From the NCBI GenBank assembly GCA_047495785.1, contig JBLDXI010000010.1:2232001-2296000 (forward strand): a stretch of 64,000 nucleotides of DNA, read 5' to 3'. This DNA comes from Lepidodermella squamata. Lineage: Eukaryota > Gastrotricha. Below the pieces are notes generated by a model that was not told where the DNA came from, ran no database searches, and was given only the letters and a program-made list of their open reading frames with translations. This document shows positions 1-10,896 of this stretch, one piece after another. A program made the position numbers and the translations under genes. Numbering within the stretch: position 1 is the stretch's first letter; every line of letters begins with the position of its first letter.

Positions 1-160
1 GAAAACTGAGGAATCTCGTGCGCGTGACGGAAATATGTTACCTTGAGTTGCAGGGACGCATCTCTTCCACGAGCCAGAGCGCGAATTGACGCATCGTACA
101 AAACCTGTTACCTATAAACCCAAGATTATGCGTCGATTGCGTCACTGTTAGCAGGCTCAC

Positions 161-3100
161 CGGAGGGTCGTAAGTTTCACAAATTACGGAACGAATGAAT
201 CCGTTGGGATCTTCACAATCCATGGGGGCGAGATAGTAATCACTTGGAACATCATCGATTTCAAGCACGTGATTGAATGCAGAGCACTTGCCATTTGGAA
301 ACATTTGGAAAACGCCTGTTGTAACAACAGAAATTCGACTGCTTTTTAACTTGGAGTTTAGAGATTAAAGAGTCTTTATTAACGTCTCTATTTTAAATAA
401 AGCACTTTCGAGTCCTGCCCTGGTATGCCCGTTCCAGCTTATAACCTAGACTACTGAAGTAGCCCGCTGAGAATCAGTTTTACTGCTGTTAGCCAACTGA
501 GAATCGGTTTCACTGATGTTCTTACCTGCGGGTATCCGGAGGCCAGAAGGGAGATTTTCCACTGATGAGCCGTCATGCCACCTTTCACCGTTATCATCAC
601 GGATAATACCGCCCCAAGCCGAGAACCTACCAGTGCCGACCAGGCCGTTCGCGTAAAGAACCGCTCTGACTTGTTCCAACTCGGCTGCGCTTTTTATCGT
701 CGCCACCTGTCCACCACTGGATCTGCACCGCTGTTTCGCTTTACAAAAATTTAGTATGCTCATGAACTCAATATCATAAAATAGAGTAGAGAATTATTAG
801 GGAACACGTGCGTGGACATAATAAAAAACGGGTCCGCGACCCCCAGTTTGAGGAACCCTGACCTGAAGTTTTCTAACTGTGAAAATTATACCCGAGATTT
901 AAAGGTTCTAAGTACCGTACTGCCCGGAAAAACACTCATGACATTTATTTTTTTCAAACGTTGATGAACCCCTGACATTTATAAGGGACTGAAATTTATT
1001 TATCCGAGCCAAAAAGCAAATGCCTATGTAACCAAAATAGCATGCATTTCCGTCCGATTCTACGTATTTTGACCCTAAATATTGGTCCCTGACCTTTCTA
1101 AGTGCCAATAGTAGAAATTACTTCCAACCATAATGGCTGAAAATGACCTCATTAGCGATCTTTCGTATTGTCACCGCCACTGACCTGACATTTATTTTGG
1201 GCCTGACATTTATTTTTACGAACGACCTAAAACCTCTGACATTTATTTCAGGCTGCCATTTATCCGAGGCTGGCAATTTTTTCTAGGCAGTACGGTAGCT
1301 AAGCTTTGGTATCACAATAAGCCTTAAATCTTAAATCCCAATATTCAGGACAGCACTATGGCGTTGGTAAAATTGGGATATTTTATGAAGTCTGTCATGG
1401 GATACTTATTTCGATAAAAAATAAGCTATTTAACCATCCGTAAGTGACTCGATAGCGACGAAATCATCGTTAGCAGCATAGAAGCGTTTCACAGCATTGA
1501 CGCAGTCAGCTTTTGATGCAAATTCACGATTCGGCATTTTATAAAAACCAGCGAAACCACTACCACATCCTGTTAGATACGTAACAATTATAAATCGAGA
1601 ACGAATGCAAAATGTTATACGTTTATACCTGTATCTGTATGAACGCAGGTGACCGTGCCTCCATGTTTGCTGTCGATGCATCGAATATGTTTGACGTCTG
1701 TGTCGAGAGGCTCAGGTATCTAGTAATGAGTGTAGATTTGTAAACCAAAGCACAGCTCAGTATGCCAATCAATATTTCACGATACAACACGTTTTTCTTT
1801 TACATCTGAATTCGAGAAAACGGCAGTAAAACCTATTGTCTCACCTGGTCTCCGAATGTTTCGCAAATGGCAGCTCGGCTGGCGGAAGCGAAGAGGCAAT
1901 CGGCATTTGTCATACCAGAAATGGTGTAAACGCCGCAACCTAATTTCCCAAACGGCGTCAAAGGACTGCCATCTCGCCATTTGCTGAAAGTCATCGGCAC
2001 GCCATCTATCCAGACAAAACGAGCGCCGTTGTGTTTCAGCCCAACCCAACCAGATTCTACATTGTTTGCCTCCATGAATTTCATCATCATTTCATGTTCT
2101 TCCAAGCTTTTGACAGTCGCCAATTGCCCGTTAGCGGCTATGCACTGAAGGTTCGCATCGGTATAACTACCAGTCTTGCCGACTTTGGCAGTTATCAGGA
2201 AATAAGACTTCGTTGCATTGAGGCAATCAGACTGCGTGAGAAAAATACGGTTTCTCGGCATAAGATAACTCAGCGAACCGGACCACCCTAAAACATAGTC
2301 ATTGAAACTAGTTGAGCAAAAGATATCAGATTGCAGAACTGGTGTTTTCATTTGCCAAGTAACAGGTCACGGCTCCAGCTTCGCTCAGGCTAATACATCG
2401 AACGTATCCGATCTAATATGCGCAAAACATCAGTTCGTTAGCTTGCAGTCGTTGGCTTTGTATTCTTACATAATTCAGGCATTTCTCATTGTTCTCTGCT
2501 ATAAATCTTGATGATTGACTTAGGACTGCCATCTACAAAACGGATTTCAGGATTTTTTTCTCAACTATCGCGAGAATTTTCGAACCTCCGTCTCTGATGA
2601 AGAGTCGCACGCATCGGCAGTACATCGGAACGCAGAGCCGTCATTTTTAACGCAATATCGAACAGTCTGTTAAGCAGAAAGAATTTACGGGGAAAATAAA
2701 GTGGATTCCGATGATACCCCAGCCGCACATGCATCAATGGTAGTGAAGACATTGCTGTCGAATTCTCTCTGATGTTCGATAATTGACATTAATTTGGGGT
2801 TCACATACGGCAATCATTAACTTACAAGGCCGGGTGGGCACCCTGGTGTCTTTGGAGCGCAGACGAGATTTCTTCCATCGACCTCAACACAACGAATCAG
2901 TTCAACCTGAAATTTGATATAAAAAACATGCGCAGAGGCCATCCATTTAAAGTTCTATAAAGCTGAACAACCGAAACTTCGCTAGGTTCGAGCGTTGAAA
3001 AAATACAAATTTCGCAAATTTGGCTAACCAGGCCTGATATAAAGGTTTGCATGGCTACTGAGAGCACGCTATTCATTAAGGTTTGAGCATTAGAACTGAA

Positions 3101-6100
3101 AAATCCCAGGTATACGTTTATTGTAACTCACGTTAGCCTTGCAAAGGTCCACGGCCGGGTTGTAGTTGTTTTCGAGCTTCGCGAAATCTTTGAACCATAG
3201 AGCCTTGAAATGTGAAGTCAAATACGACGTAGTGTATAATTAAGATGATATAGCTGTCGTATATCATTAAGCAATTCCTCCCAATAGCCCATTGAGTTAC
3301 CGCATTAGGCAAATCGCCATTGGGTAGGTTTTTAGAGCAATTTGATAAAAGTTGCAATAATTATTACCGATTGCGATAACTCATTGAGCGATAAGCATCA
3401 TATTTTGAACAAGCTTTTTATTAAATCTGACTCGGGAGGTGTTAAATTGCGAAAAAACAGGGGCTCATATTTTTTCCCAGGTCCATTTTACCCCCAAATA
3501 ACTGCACGTTATATACGATATGCCCGAAAATAAGTGAAAAGTGGGGATTGGCGAAAATTTTGACATCGTGAAATTTTGATGCCACTTTGAAGATCAATAA
3601 ACGAGAAGTCGATCGGTATAAAAAATAGGTTGATATTCATCAGGGTTGCAGAGATAATGGGGTTCAAAGTTTAGGAGTGCCAATAGAAATGATGTATCAC
3701 GTTAACCGATGCTGCCATCTTAGACCAATTGGTTGATACGGTTGCTCAATCGGCAATCGGGAGAATCGCTTTATGATATATGAAATAGCCATACAGCGGT
3801 ATAACCCGTTGGGCAGCCGTAATCAACCGATGTCAACTTGTATTCATTTGTGTCCTTGTTGAAGCAACAAACTGCAAACTGAAAAAGTCAGCATGACAGA
3901 CTCGAATTCAATGAATACTTAGAAAAACTAACACCATTGATGCACGCGTCCAAAGTCTGGAAGTAATTGACCGGGGCAGACAAATTTATGGGCTTCAACT
4001 TCAGAAAAAGAAACCGAATGAGTACAAGATCATACTTATATTGAACTAAATATGACTTCTGTTAAAGGATCGCTACAGCCTGGCAATTGTTCGCAGCCAG
4101 TGAATTGCCCCGTATTCTTATCAATGCATCGGGTATATGGCGCTGCAAAAATTCGGTGTATTTCATTAGAAATCATCGTTGGTGCGGCCAAAAGCCCTTT
4201 CTCCATCAAAAATCGAAATTGGGTTTTTTCCGGTTCCTGACTCAGTTTTTCACGCTGGTCAATAATATGAAAACCGCATTTCAAAATTCGCCAGGGATCA
4301 AAACTCCTATCTCCACATTCGTGGATTTTTTCCAGGTCATTCTTTTTCCATCAGAAAAGTGCTATCTCCATAGCATGAGTTCGAATAGGGCACAAAAAGT
4401 GCTATGTGCATCACAAAAAATATTCTATCACGACAAAAAATGGCGATGACCCAGTGCGGTATTCGATGCCAAGTGAAAATAAGTCGGCAAAAATTGGCCG
4501 AAAATGAATGATTTCGCAAGGACTCGAACCACAACCTTAAAAAACACCAACAAAAAATAGAAAAATCCACCAAAATAAGTACTATCTGCAGCGAATGTCC
4601 TTATTGTGCAATAACGATGCGTCACCGCTAAAATGGCCGGCGCCATTCGATCCGCCGGGTTTGATTACCCCCATTTTTCACATCAGTGACATTTTTAGTG
4701 AAAATTTTGGAAATAAAGCTGTTTTTTTCGATTTATCTGGAAATACATTTTTTGGAGATGGGACTTTTAGCCGCACCAACGACGAAATAAGAAATAAGTA
4801 TATTTTACTGCATTCTGGTACTTGGCAGCGGCCGATGCTTTCACTGCTGATGTAGCAGCCAAGGCGTTTGCTGCTAGAGGGGTTGCGGCAAGCAGCACCA
4901 GCAGCTTGTAAACCGCCCCTTGGAAAGAGAAGGGGGTCTTTGGATGGGGTGTTAGCCCAAGGCAAGCACTGCTGATTATCTGTCGTCTTAGCCATGGAGC
5001 CCTCGTAGTCGTAACCAGTACTTGTGAATTTGCATTGCTTGGTAAGCGATGTCGCCTTCTGGCCACCACAAGTCGCGTAAATAGTCATTGAGAACCCGAT
5101 TTCAGGATTTACAGCGCCCGAGTATAACAGCGGGTTGTGGAACAGCCGCACGGTCGCCATTTTGTTGTTAGTCTCGAACAAGCGACCAGCTTTTATGGTG
5201 CTCATGCAGATCCTAAAATGTCATGATTTCATGGAAATTTTTAAATAAATTAACAGCGTACTTGTTAGTTGGACGGGCGAAGCTTTGGGATCTAACCTCC
5301 AGGTAACTCCAACAGCCGTACACTTGAAAATAGGAACCGGTTATAGACAACATATTTTGGGGTTTTTTCAGTTTTCAAACCATCACCGCCAAGATCCGGT
5401 GCGCTGCTGAGGGCGAATATCATGCCATCTCCGGTGGTCGTGACATTCCAAAAACATTCGCCACCATCGTATGTCTTCTTCGGAAATTCTATAGCGGCTA
5501 CACCACATGGACTAACAACAACCGACCCTCCGCAGTCAGGTAAAGTAGAATCAGCTAGACGCTCGCAGAGTTGACCCGCAAATCCGGGCGGGCACAAGCA
5601 CGAGTTGCACGTCCTTGGGTTCATGTACCCGTTGTTCTTACATGCCAAATTTTGCGATGGACACTTCCGAGCTGGAAAAGGCACGAGAAATTATTGGCGT
5701 TTTCCCCAGAAAAATTACCGTATGCTGAAGGACCGAAATATAGTGCAGGGTCAGATTATTTAAACCACATTTTCGCAGCGATCTAAGCCGCCATGCAAGC
5801 ACTTCCTTTTTCTGCGAATGGTCTTTGAAAAAATAAAGGCCATCCCAATTCGGTATTTAGGGCAAGTATGCATTTTAAAAACCAGAGTGCAAAGTACAGG
5901 GGTAAAGGGGTGCATATACCGTACCCCCAGCTCGAAAATATATAGGCTTAACACCTAGGCAACCTCTGGGTAACCATCTTGTCCGATAAATGAGCATTTT
6001 TTGCAAAGTATTGCTTTTTGCGATTTTTTTTGCACGAGACCTGTGCTTCTAAAAATCCGTCGGTGCCTCACTAAGACCAAATAACACCCGCAGAACTCAA

Positions 6101-7446
6101 ATCTGAAGTCAAAATCACCTTATACTCATTCATTCCCGAAGACATCACTGATTATCGCTTATCGATCTCTACAACTAGCTATTTTTGTGATTCGCCTCCC
6201 ATGAGATGCGATATGGTTCAAAGTATTTTTCACTAGATCAGCTTATTTTTAGAGATCACGCTTTCCAAGGGAAAAATCCAAAAAATCTCACTAAAATCTT
6301 TTGTTTACCGATTTTATGAATAGCAGCGCAAATTAGCGCAAATTAGGGAACAAATTTCGGGACGAAATTTGGCGGATTTCAGAAAAAAGGTTCAAGATAT
6401 TTTCAGTAAATTGAGTTAGCAATTCACCTTTGCAATTGTAGTGAAGATTAATTTTTTGAAAGTCGATGAACGATATGAACTGCTTTTGGCCGAGATTGTA
6501 CTGCTCACGAGGATCACGCGTTAAAATCGTCGGTTTGTCGGGCGTGCTTTTCCAGAACCAACTCGGGTGCGTGCTCGACTCGGTGTCGTAGAAAGTGCCG
6601 TAGTCTTCGTCGTTGTTATCGATGGCGAACAACGATGCTGAATCCCTACATCATGCACTTGGCTATGTTGGCACAATTATTAAAATTGAATCAGAGCCTT
6701 ACGCTGGAACGTTTGCATTCTGAACTGTGACAAAGGCTTCTCGGTCTACCCGCACATGCTCATAGTTCTGAAATATATGAAATAGTGTAAAAATGATTAC
6801 ATACCGCAAAATAACTTGCCAATCCCAGGGCCCGGCCTATTGTGGCGGCAATTAGTGGCACCTGGAATTAAAAAAGTGATTACGCGATTAAATCAGGCTG
6901 TTAATCTAAAAACTGTACGTGCTCAGCGCAGAAGCGTCCCATAATGATATTATTCGGCGGCGAAGTCATGCCAACTTTCGCGAAGCAACTGCAAAATTGA
7001 AGGTGAATGAATAAAATTGAGCAAAATTCAGAGATTTCACTCTTGGCCAATTCTGAATATCAAGACGTTTGGCGTTGTCTCATCGAAGTCCGGTGACCAC
7101 GGGTCTGGAAGTGGAGTGAAAGTTATACAGGTAGATTGAGACCAAATGGCCATCGCCGCTTCGATGTTTCCGACGTTCGATGGACCTGCAAACATTAAAT
7201 ATTAAAAAAAATAATGAATAATCGGGTACTAGGAAATTCCGAAGTGTATCGGTTTAGAGAAAAATGAGCGGAAATCTATGCTTTTAATTAGTTTTGTAAG
7301 TTGAGCTCACTCAAATACTTCGTATCAATGATGTATTTCACGGTGGCATTCGGCCACAAGCCAGCATTTTTGGGTATACTGAGTGCTGACCCGATCAGCC
7401 CAAAAGCGACACAACAGATTAAAAGAATAAAATAAAACGCGTTCAT
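161..7446 (-). CDS. Secreted mosaic protein A: inactive astacin-EGF-CUB-kringle-4-Cys modules-two C-type lectin domains (3' end outside window)
   Basis: I joined 21 exons, all in frame: 7446-7311, 7185-7041, 6988-6919, 6861-6805, 6767-6703, 6645-6428, 5671-5387, 5322-5262, 5212-4809, 4142-4057, 3203-3132, 2906-2826, 2768-2718, 2666-2586, 2532-2470, 2412-2340, 2287-1845, 1719-1629, 1569-1435, 738-526, 315-161, giving at least 995 residues and ending on a donor site, so more exons lie to the left. Residues 1-23 are a signal peptide. An astacin fold follows, recognised by TCITF, VDREAF and the INLHYNC end, but the zinc motif HExxHxxGxxH is replaced (ATIGRALGL, then YEHVR with Tyr for the third His) and the Met-turn Met is gone. 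Then come EGF (CLCPPGFAGQLC), CUB (CGG...CFWNV), a six-Cys kringle (GYDYEG, CLPW, CRNP), five four-Cys modules and two C-type lectin domains (QLATVKS, QVATIKS; CETF, CETY) without EPN/QPD sugar-binding motifs. A secreted pseudoprotease for adhesion or recognition is my inference. A split into two genes is possible but all phases fit one. Confidence 0.8.
913..1297. mobile_element. MITE-like element with terminal inverted repeats, in an intron of gene A
   Basis: The ends are inverted copies: TACCGTACTGCCCGGAAAAA at 913 and, reversed, TACCGTACTGCCTAGAAAAA ending at 1297. If the outer TA on each side is the target duplication, the element is a short non-autonomous Tc1/mariner-type relic. Its interior has at least five degenerate copies of CTGACATTTATTT between about 935 and 1250. 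There is no coding potential. It lies in the intron between exons 1569-1435 and 738-526. Confidence 0.6.
1435..4142 (-). other. Array of five four-Cys modules inside mosaic gene A
   Basis: Each module is usually coded by two exons. The first carries R/Y-C, about ten residues, Cys, four to six residues, Cys (for example RCIDKNTGQFTGC then EQLPGC at 4142-4057). The second carries an aromatic-rich stretch ending in one Cys (VDLCKAN at 3203-3132). Copies: 4142-4057 with 3203-3132; 2906-2826 with 2768-2718; 2666-2586 with 2532-2470; 2412-2340 running into the first lectin exon; 1719-1629 with 1569-1435. First-half exons are 73-91 bp and phases match throughout. The fourth copy lacks the third Cys. 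I do not recognise the module as a named domain; three more copies close the paralogue at 18.9-19.8 kb. Confidence 0.7.
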
Positions 7447-7821
7447 AAGCTCGCCCAATTTTAATCGAACTATACACAAAATAGAAAATGTTTATGATTC
7501 AAATTATATGAATGGAATTTATTTCGGCTGCGCAGGTCTCGTAAAAACGTGTGCCTCACGTGCGACGCTGTTTACGGACGATAACGGACGAGCGTCCAGT
7601 TGAAAAAGAGTTCATTTTAACCCTTTCACGGCGGAAAGGACGATTTCGGAATTTCGACTATGAAAATTCGCAGAAAATTAAATTTCACGAATTCTTGATC
7701 GCCCTTTCGAGGAATATTGCTTTAGGGAAACAGAATTTCATGAAACAGAAATTAGGGTGCTCGAAAAATCGACTGAAATCAGCTGGTCGGATAGGACGAC
7801 TTCGGCCAGTTTTTTTACAGA

Positions 7822-7885
7822 CTTAACGGCGATAGATAGAGACGAACGGATTTCAAAATCGTGATCAGGGCCTTCGAAAACCATC
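7822..7885 (+). repeat. Dispersed repeat, copy 1
   Basis: About 60 bases, including TTCAAAATCGTGATCAGGG and TTCGAAAACCA, recur at about 42090-42152 with a handful of differences. The copies sit in unrelated intergenic DNA 34 kb apart, so this is probably a fragment of an interspersed repeat family. Confidence 0.6.
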
Positions 7886-8118
7886 CGAAGAACTTGAAAT
7901 TAGAACAAATTGTCGTTTCAGTGACCTAGTGCCGATCAATCAAATTGGAGGTCTTCGATGTGACAACAGCTGATAACCAAAACTCTGCTGAGAATCCCGG
8001 CGTGCGATTTCCTTCATTGAATTTGTTTCTAGTCGACCGTTTACCCTTGAATTATTGACAATATTTTTTAGTTTTCGTCGCCACCGAATATGGAAGTTAA
8101 TTCTGAATTGAAATGAAT

Positions 8119-8290
8119 TATTCCTACATGCGCATGGTAAAATTTAGCCATTGGGAAATTTAATTTCTCTATGGCTGAATTAAATTTTTTTAAGGCGGAC
8201 TTTTTATTTCAATTTTTTACGCTATTTTCATAGGGGTATGACCCTTTAACACCCCAAAAAGTGGCTCCAGATAGTGCGCATGTAGGAATA
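8119..8290. mobile_element. Short element with perfect 16-bp inverted ends
   Basis: TATTCCTACATGCGCA at 8119-8134 is the exact reverse complement of 8275-8290. The 172-bp unit has no ORF. This is the form of a MITE or foldback fragment; no target duplication is obvious. Confidence 0.5.
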
Positions 8291-8294
8291 GCAT

Positions 8295-8318
8295 TACTCT
8301 ATGGCTAGCCATAGAGTA
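8295..8318. repeat. Perfect 24-bp palindrome
   Basis: ACTCTATGGCTAGCCATAGAGT, extended by T and A at its ends, is its own reverse complement. It lies five bases beyond the 8119-8290 inverted-repeat element and may belong to it. A partial copy (CTCTATGGCT) occurs inside the element near 8170. Confidence 0.7.
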
Positions 8319-8859
8319 TTCCCTTAATCCTTCATAGCTTCGTCTTAACCAGCATTCAGTATTGATCGGTGTTTTACTGTATTTATATCATTGCGGGCTA
8401 TTTTTTCGATGTGACCGATATTATTATGGAAGGCTCGGTGAAGCGGCATTGTCTCTACATAGCTGCTTATTTTTGAAAGAGTTTTTCACGGGGCGATTCA
8501 AAAATTATTCGATTGATGGCACGTGCCGAACGTGAAGTCACGCAAGAAAAGCCGTAGAATAGTAAGCAGGGAATTGTGAATGGAAATTTTCAAAATTTTG
8601 AGTTTTCGACGGCTGCAAATTCAGTTTTCGGAACCAGTTTTATGACTAAATTAAACGAAAAATTCTGAATCTCCCCATTTTTGCCCCGAAAATCGCGGTG
8701 GATGCTTCGGAAAATAAAATTGTCCACGGTTCTGCCATACTTCTTTGTATGTTGTATAGGGTCCAAAGTTCGATTTTTATTTTCTCAGGAAAAGGCTAGA
8801 TCGTGATTTTAGTATATTTTTTATTTTCGTGCTATTAAAAACTATTCTCCGAAATAATC

Positions 8860-9543
8860 ATGCCTAGAGGCAGGCCATCGAACGCTGCGGCCAAGGAAGA
8901 AGCTGGGTTTTTCACGGCCCGGATTCCTTACTTCATCCAATACCCACTAGCCATCGGCTTCATTGCCGTAGCCTACCAATGGGTCGATAATCAAGACTTC
9001 AAGTTCGCGGGGACTGACAAACTCGAAGCGAGAATCGGTTTAACCCTGCGTTGTCTCGCCGTCTCTGTTACAACGCTAGTCTTCGCCATTTTGACGGTTG
9101 CTATCGGGCGTTTCACCTCGCCGGCTGTCGACCCTGGGTCTGGAAATGAGGAACAAGTAGCCTTGAGCCAGCGAATTCTCGCCAATACCTTCGAACAATT
9201 TGTAATTCATGCTGTTACGTTACTGTCCCTGGCCACCTATCTCAACGAATCCACTTCAAAGTAAGCCTTAGTTTCAAAATCACCTTGAATTACGTGGAAT
9301 ATTTTTTGTTCTTAATTAATCTATCTTTTCAGGTTCATTCCTTTGCTGTCTTTCATCTTCGTGCTGGGCCGCGTTTGTTTCTTCATCGGCTACCGCTTGC
9401 ATCCGAAGGCCCGCGCTCTCGGCTTCGCTCTTACTCTGTTGCCAACACTGCTCGCCCTCGGTTGCGTATTGGCACATGTTATCAACGCCGGACTCGCTGG
9501 ACTGGCCGATTTCAGCAGCAAACCTACAGGAAATGCTCATTAA
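8860..9543 (+). CDS. MAPEG-superfamily (TMEM79-like) membrane protein 1
   Basis: Two exons, 8860-9260 and 9333-9543, encode 203 residues; the intron breaks a Lys codon in phase 2. Four hydrophobic segments are visible. The stretch QRILANTFEQFVIHA and the later Arg-Ala-Leu-Gly-Phe with hydrophobic flanks are the MAPEG pattern, and the overall form resembles TMEM79-like members rather than glutathione-dependent eicosanoid enzymes. MAPEG proteins are integral membrane proteins of the ER/Golgi; the substrate here is unknown. The neighbour at 10188 is a tandem paralogue with the same intron position and phase. A polyadenylation signal follows at 9615. Confidence 0.8.
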
Positions 9544-9614
9544 CTGATCATGAGACGAAAAGTTGATAATCTAGCTTGAGATGAATGAATGATGATGATC
9601 ACAATGATCGAAGT

Positions 9615-9620
9615 AATAAA
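9615..9620 (+). terminator. Polyadenylation signal of MAPEG gene 1
   Basis: AATAAA lies 72 bases after the stop codon. The remainder of the 640-bp gap up to 10187 shows no gene. Confidence 0.6.
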
Positions 9621-10187
9621 AATCAGTAATGGGACAGAAAATTGCCGTATCTTTAATATTATTACGTCAGTCAAAGTGTCCAGATATTTCTCCATACTGT
9701 GTCATACAATTCAGAAAGTTTGGGACCCGCTGTCCTGTATAGATAAGGCGTAATACATGATTTAATACATCACTCTCAACATTTGTTGAACTGTATTTTT
9801 CTGCGCTTCTCAGAAAAAACATTCCTGTGTTTAGCCTCATATATGGGCGAGTGATTGTTATCGCCGACTCAGTATGAACCACGGCAGTTGACAGAAGCGG
9901 CCTGTGTTTACACGCATTTTTTGCCCTTACTGTATGTTATATAATAGCATATATATGTTTATTCAAAGGGTATTCCAACGTAAAGTAGAGCAGTATTACG
10001 TTAGAACAACGGGCCAAGCTTGAATATAATTCATATTGCTCTCTGCGAATCGGTTCTCATCGATACTCGATCAGCCTCTGAATTTTGGATAGTGCATTAC
10101 TTTGGTCCTATTAAGTTTCAAAGAAATGAATTTGAATCATGATTCTGAAGCTATTTTAGATTTTATTACTAAATTAACGTGGAAATA

Positions 10188-10896
10188 ATGTCGAATGAAG
10201 GATCTAGAAAAGAGCCAGAAGTTGGATTTTTCGCATATCGCCTGCCACTGCTCATCCAAATCGGCACTGCCATTGCCATAATTGCCGTCGGGCTTCAAGT
10301 GGTCGATGGCCTCGATCTTAAATTTCACGGAGCTGACAAGCTGGAAACTAGAATTGGCCTTGCCCTGCGATGCCTAGCCTTTTCGATAACGCCAGTTTTC
10401 TACGCTGCGGCAACTGTGTCTAATGGGAGATTTTCATCGGCAGCCGTTGATCCCGCATCAGGAAACGAAGCAATTATTGCGTTGGACCAGCGCATTCTTG
10501 TGAACACCGTCGAACAATTTGTCATGCATGCATCTGTCCTACTGTCATTCTGCACTATCCTCAACGAGACAACTGCCAAGTAATGTTTTAAAAGAACTCT
10601 AGATGTTGATACTCTGATCGATTCAATTTTGTATATTTTAAATTAGGAGAGATTATTTTAACAATATCTTCTGTGTTTATTTTTACAGATTCATCCCATT
10701 CCTGTCGTTGCTGTTCGTAGTTGGTCGGATTACATTCATTATTGGCTACAAAATAAGCCCAAGAGGTCGAAGCCTGGGCTTTGTTCTCACCCAACTGCCC
10801 ACCCTGCTTACGCTCATCTGCGTCCTGGCGCATCTGTTCAAGGGCGGAGTGGCTGGAATGACGGAATTCAGCAAACCAGCAGGAAAAACTGCCTAA
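10188..10896 (+). CDS. MAPEG-superfamily (TMEM79-like) membrane protein 2
   Basis: Exons 10188-10579 and 10689-10896 encode 199 residues. I take the ATG giving MSNEGSR as the start. The protein aligns end to end with the gene at 8860: EVGFF/EAGFF, ADKLETRIGLALRCLA, VDPASGNE, QRILVNTVEQFVMHA, FIPFLSLLFVVGR. The intron falls at the same place and phase. The pair is a tandem duplication on the same strand, 645 bp apart. Intron and flanks are not similar, so the duplication is not recent. Function is as uncertain as for the first copy. Confidence 0.8.

Larger units (their letters stand above)
7447..8859. other. Divergent intergenic region, gene A to MAPEG 1
   Basis: This 1.4-kb stretch separates two divergently transcribed genes and should hold both promoters. 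I see no supported gene. It contains a dispersed repeat copy (about 7822-7885), a short element bounded by a perfect 16-bp inverted repeat (8119-8290) and an adjoining 24-bp palindrome (8295-8318). No clear TATA box could be assigned. Confidence 0.5.

Noticed and set aside
2561-2752. 63-codon minus-strand frame as a separate gene
   Set aside because: The same bases hold two phase-matched exons of the four-Cys module in other frames.
4508-4535. tRNA-like T-arm (GGTTCGAGTCC on the minus strand)
   Set aside because: The flanks do not form a T stem or an acceptor stem, and no D-arm or anticodon arm can be found upstream.
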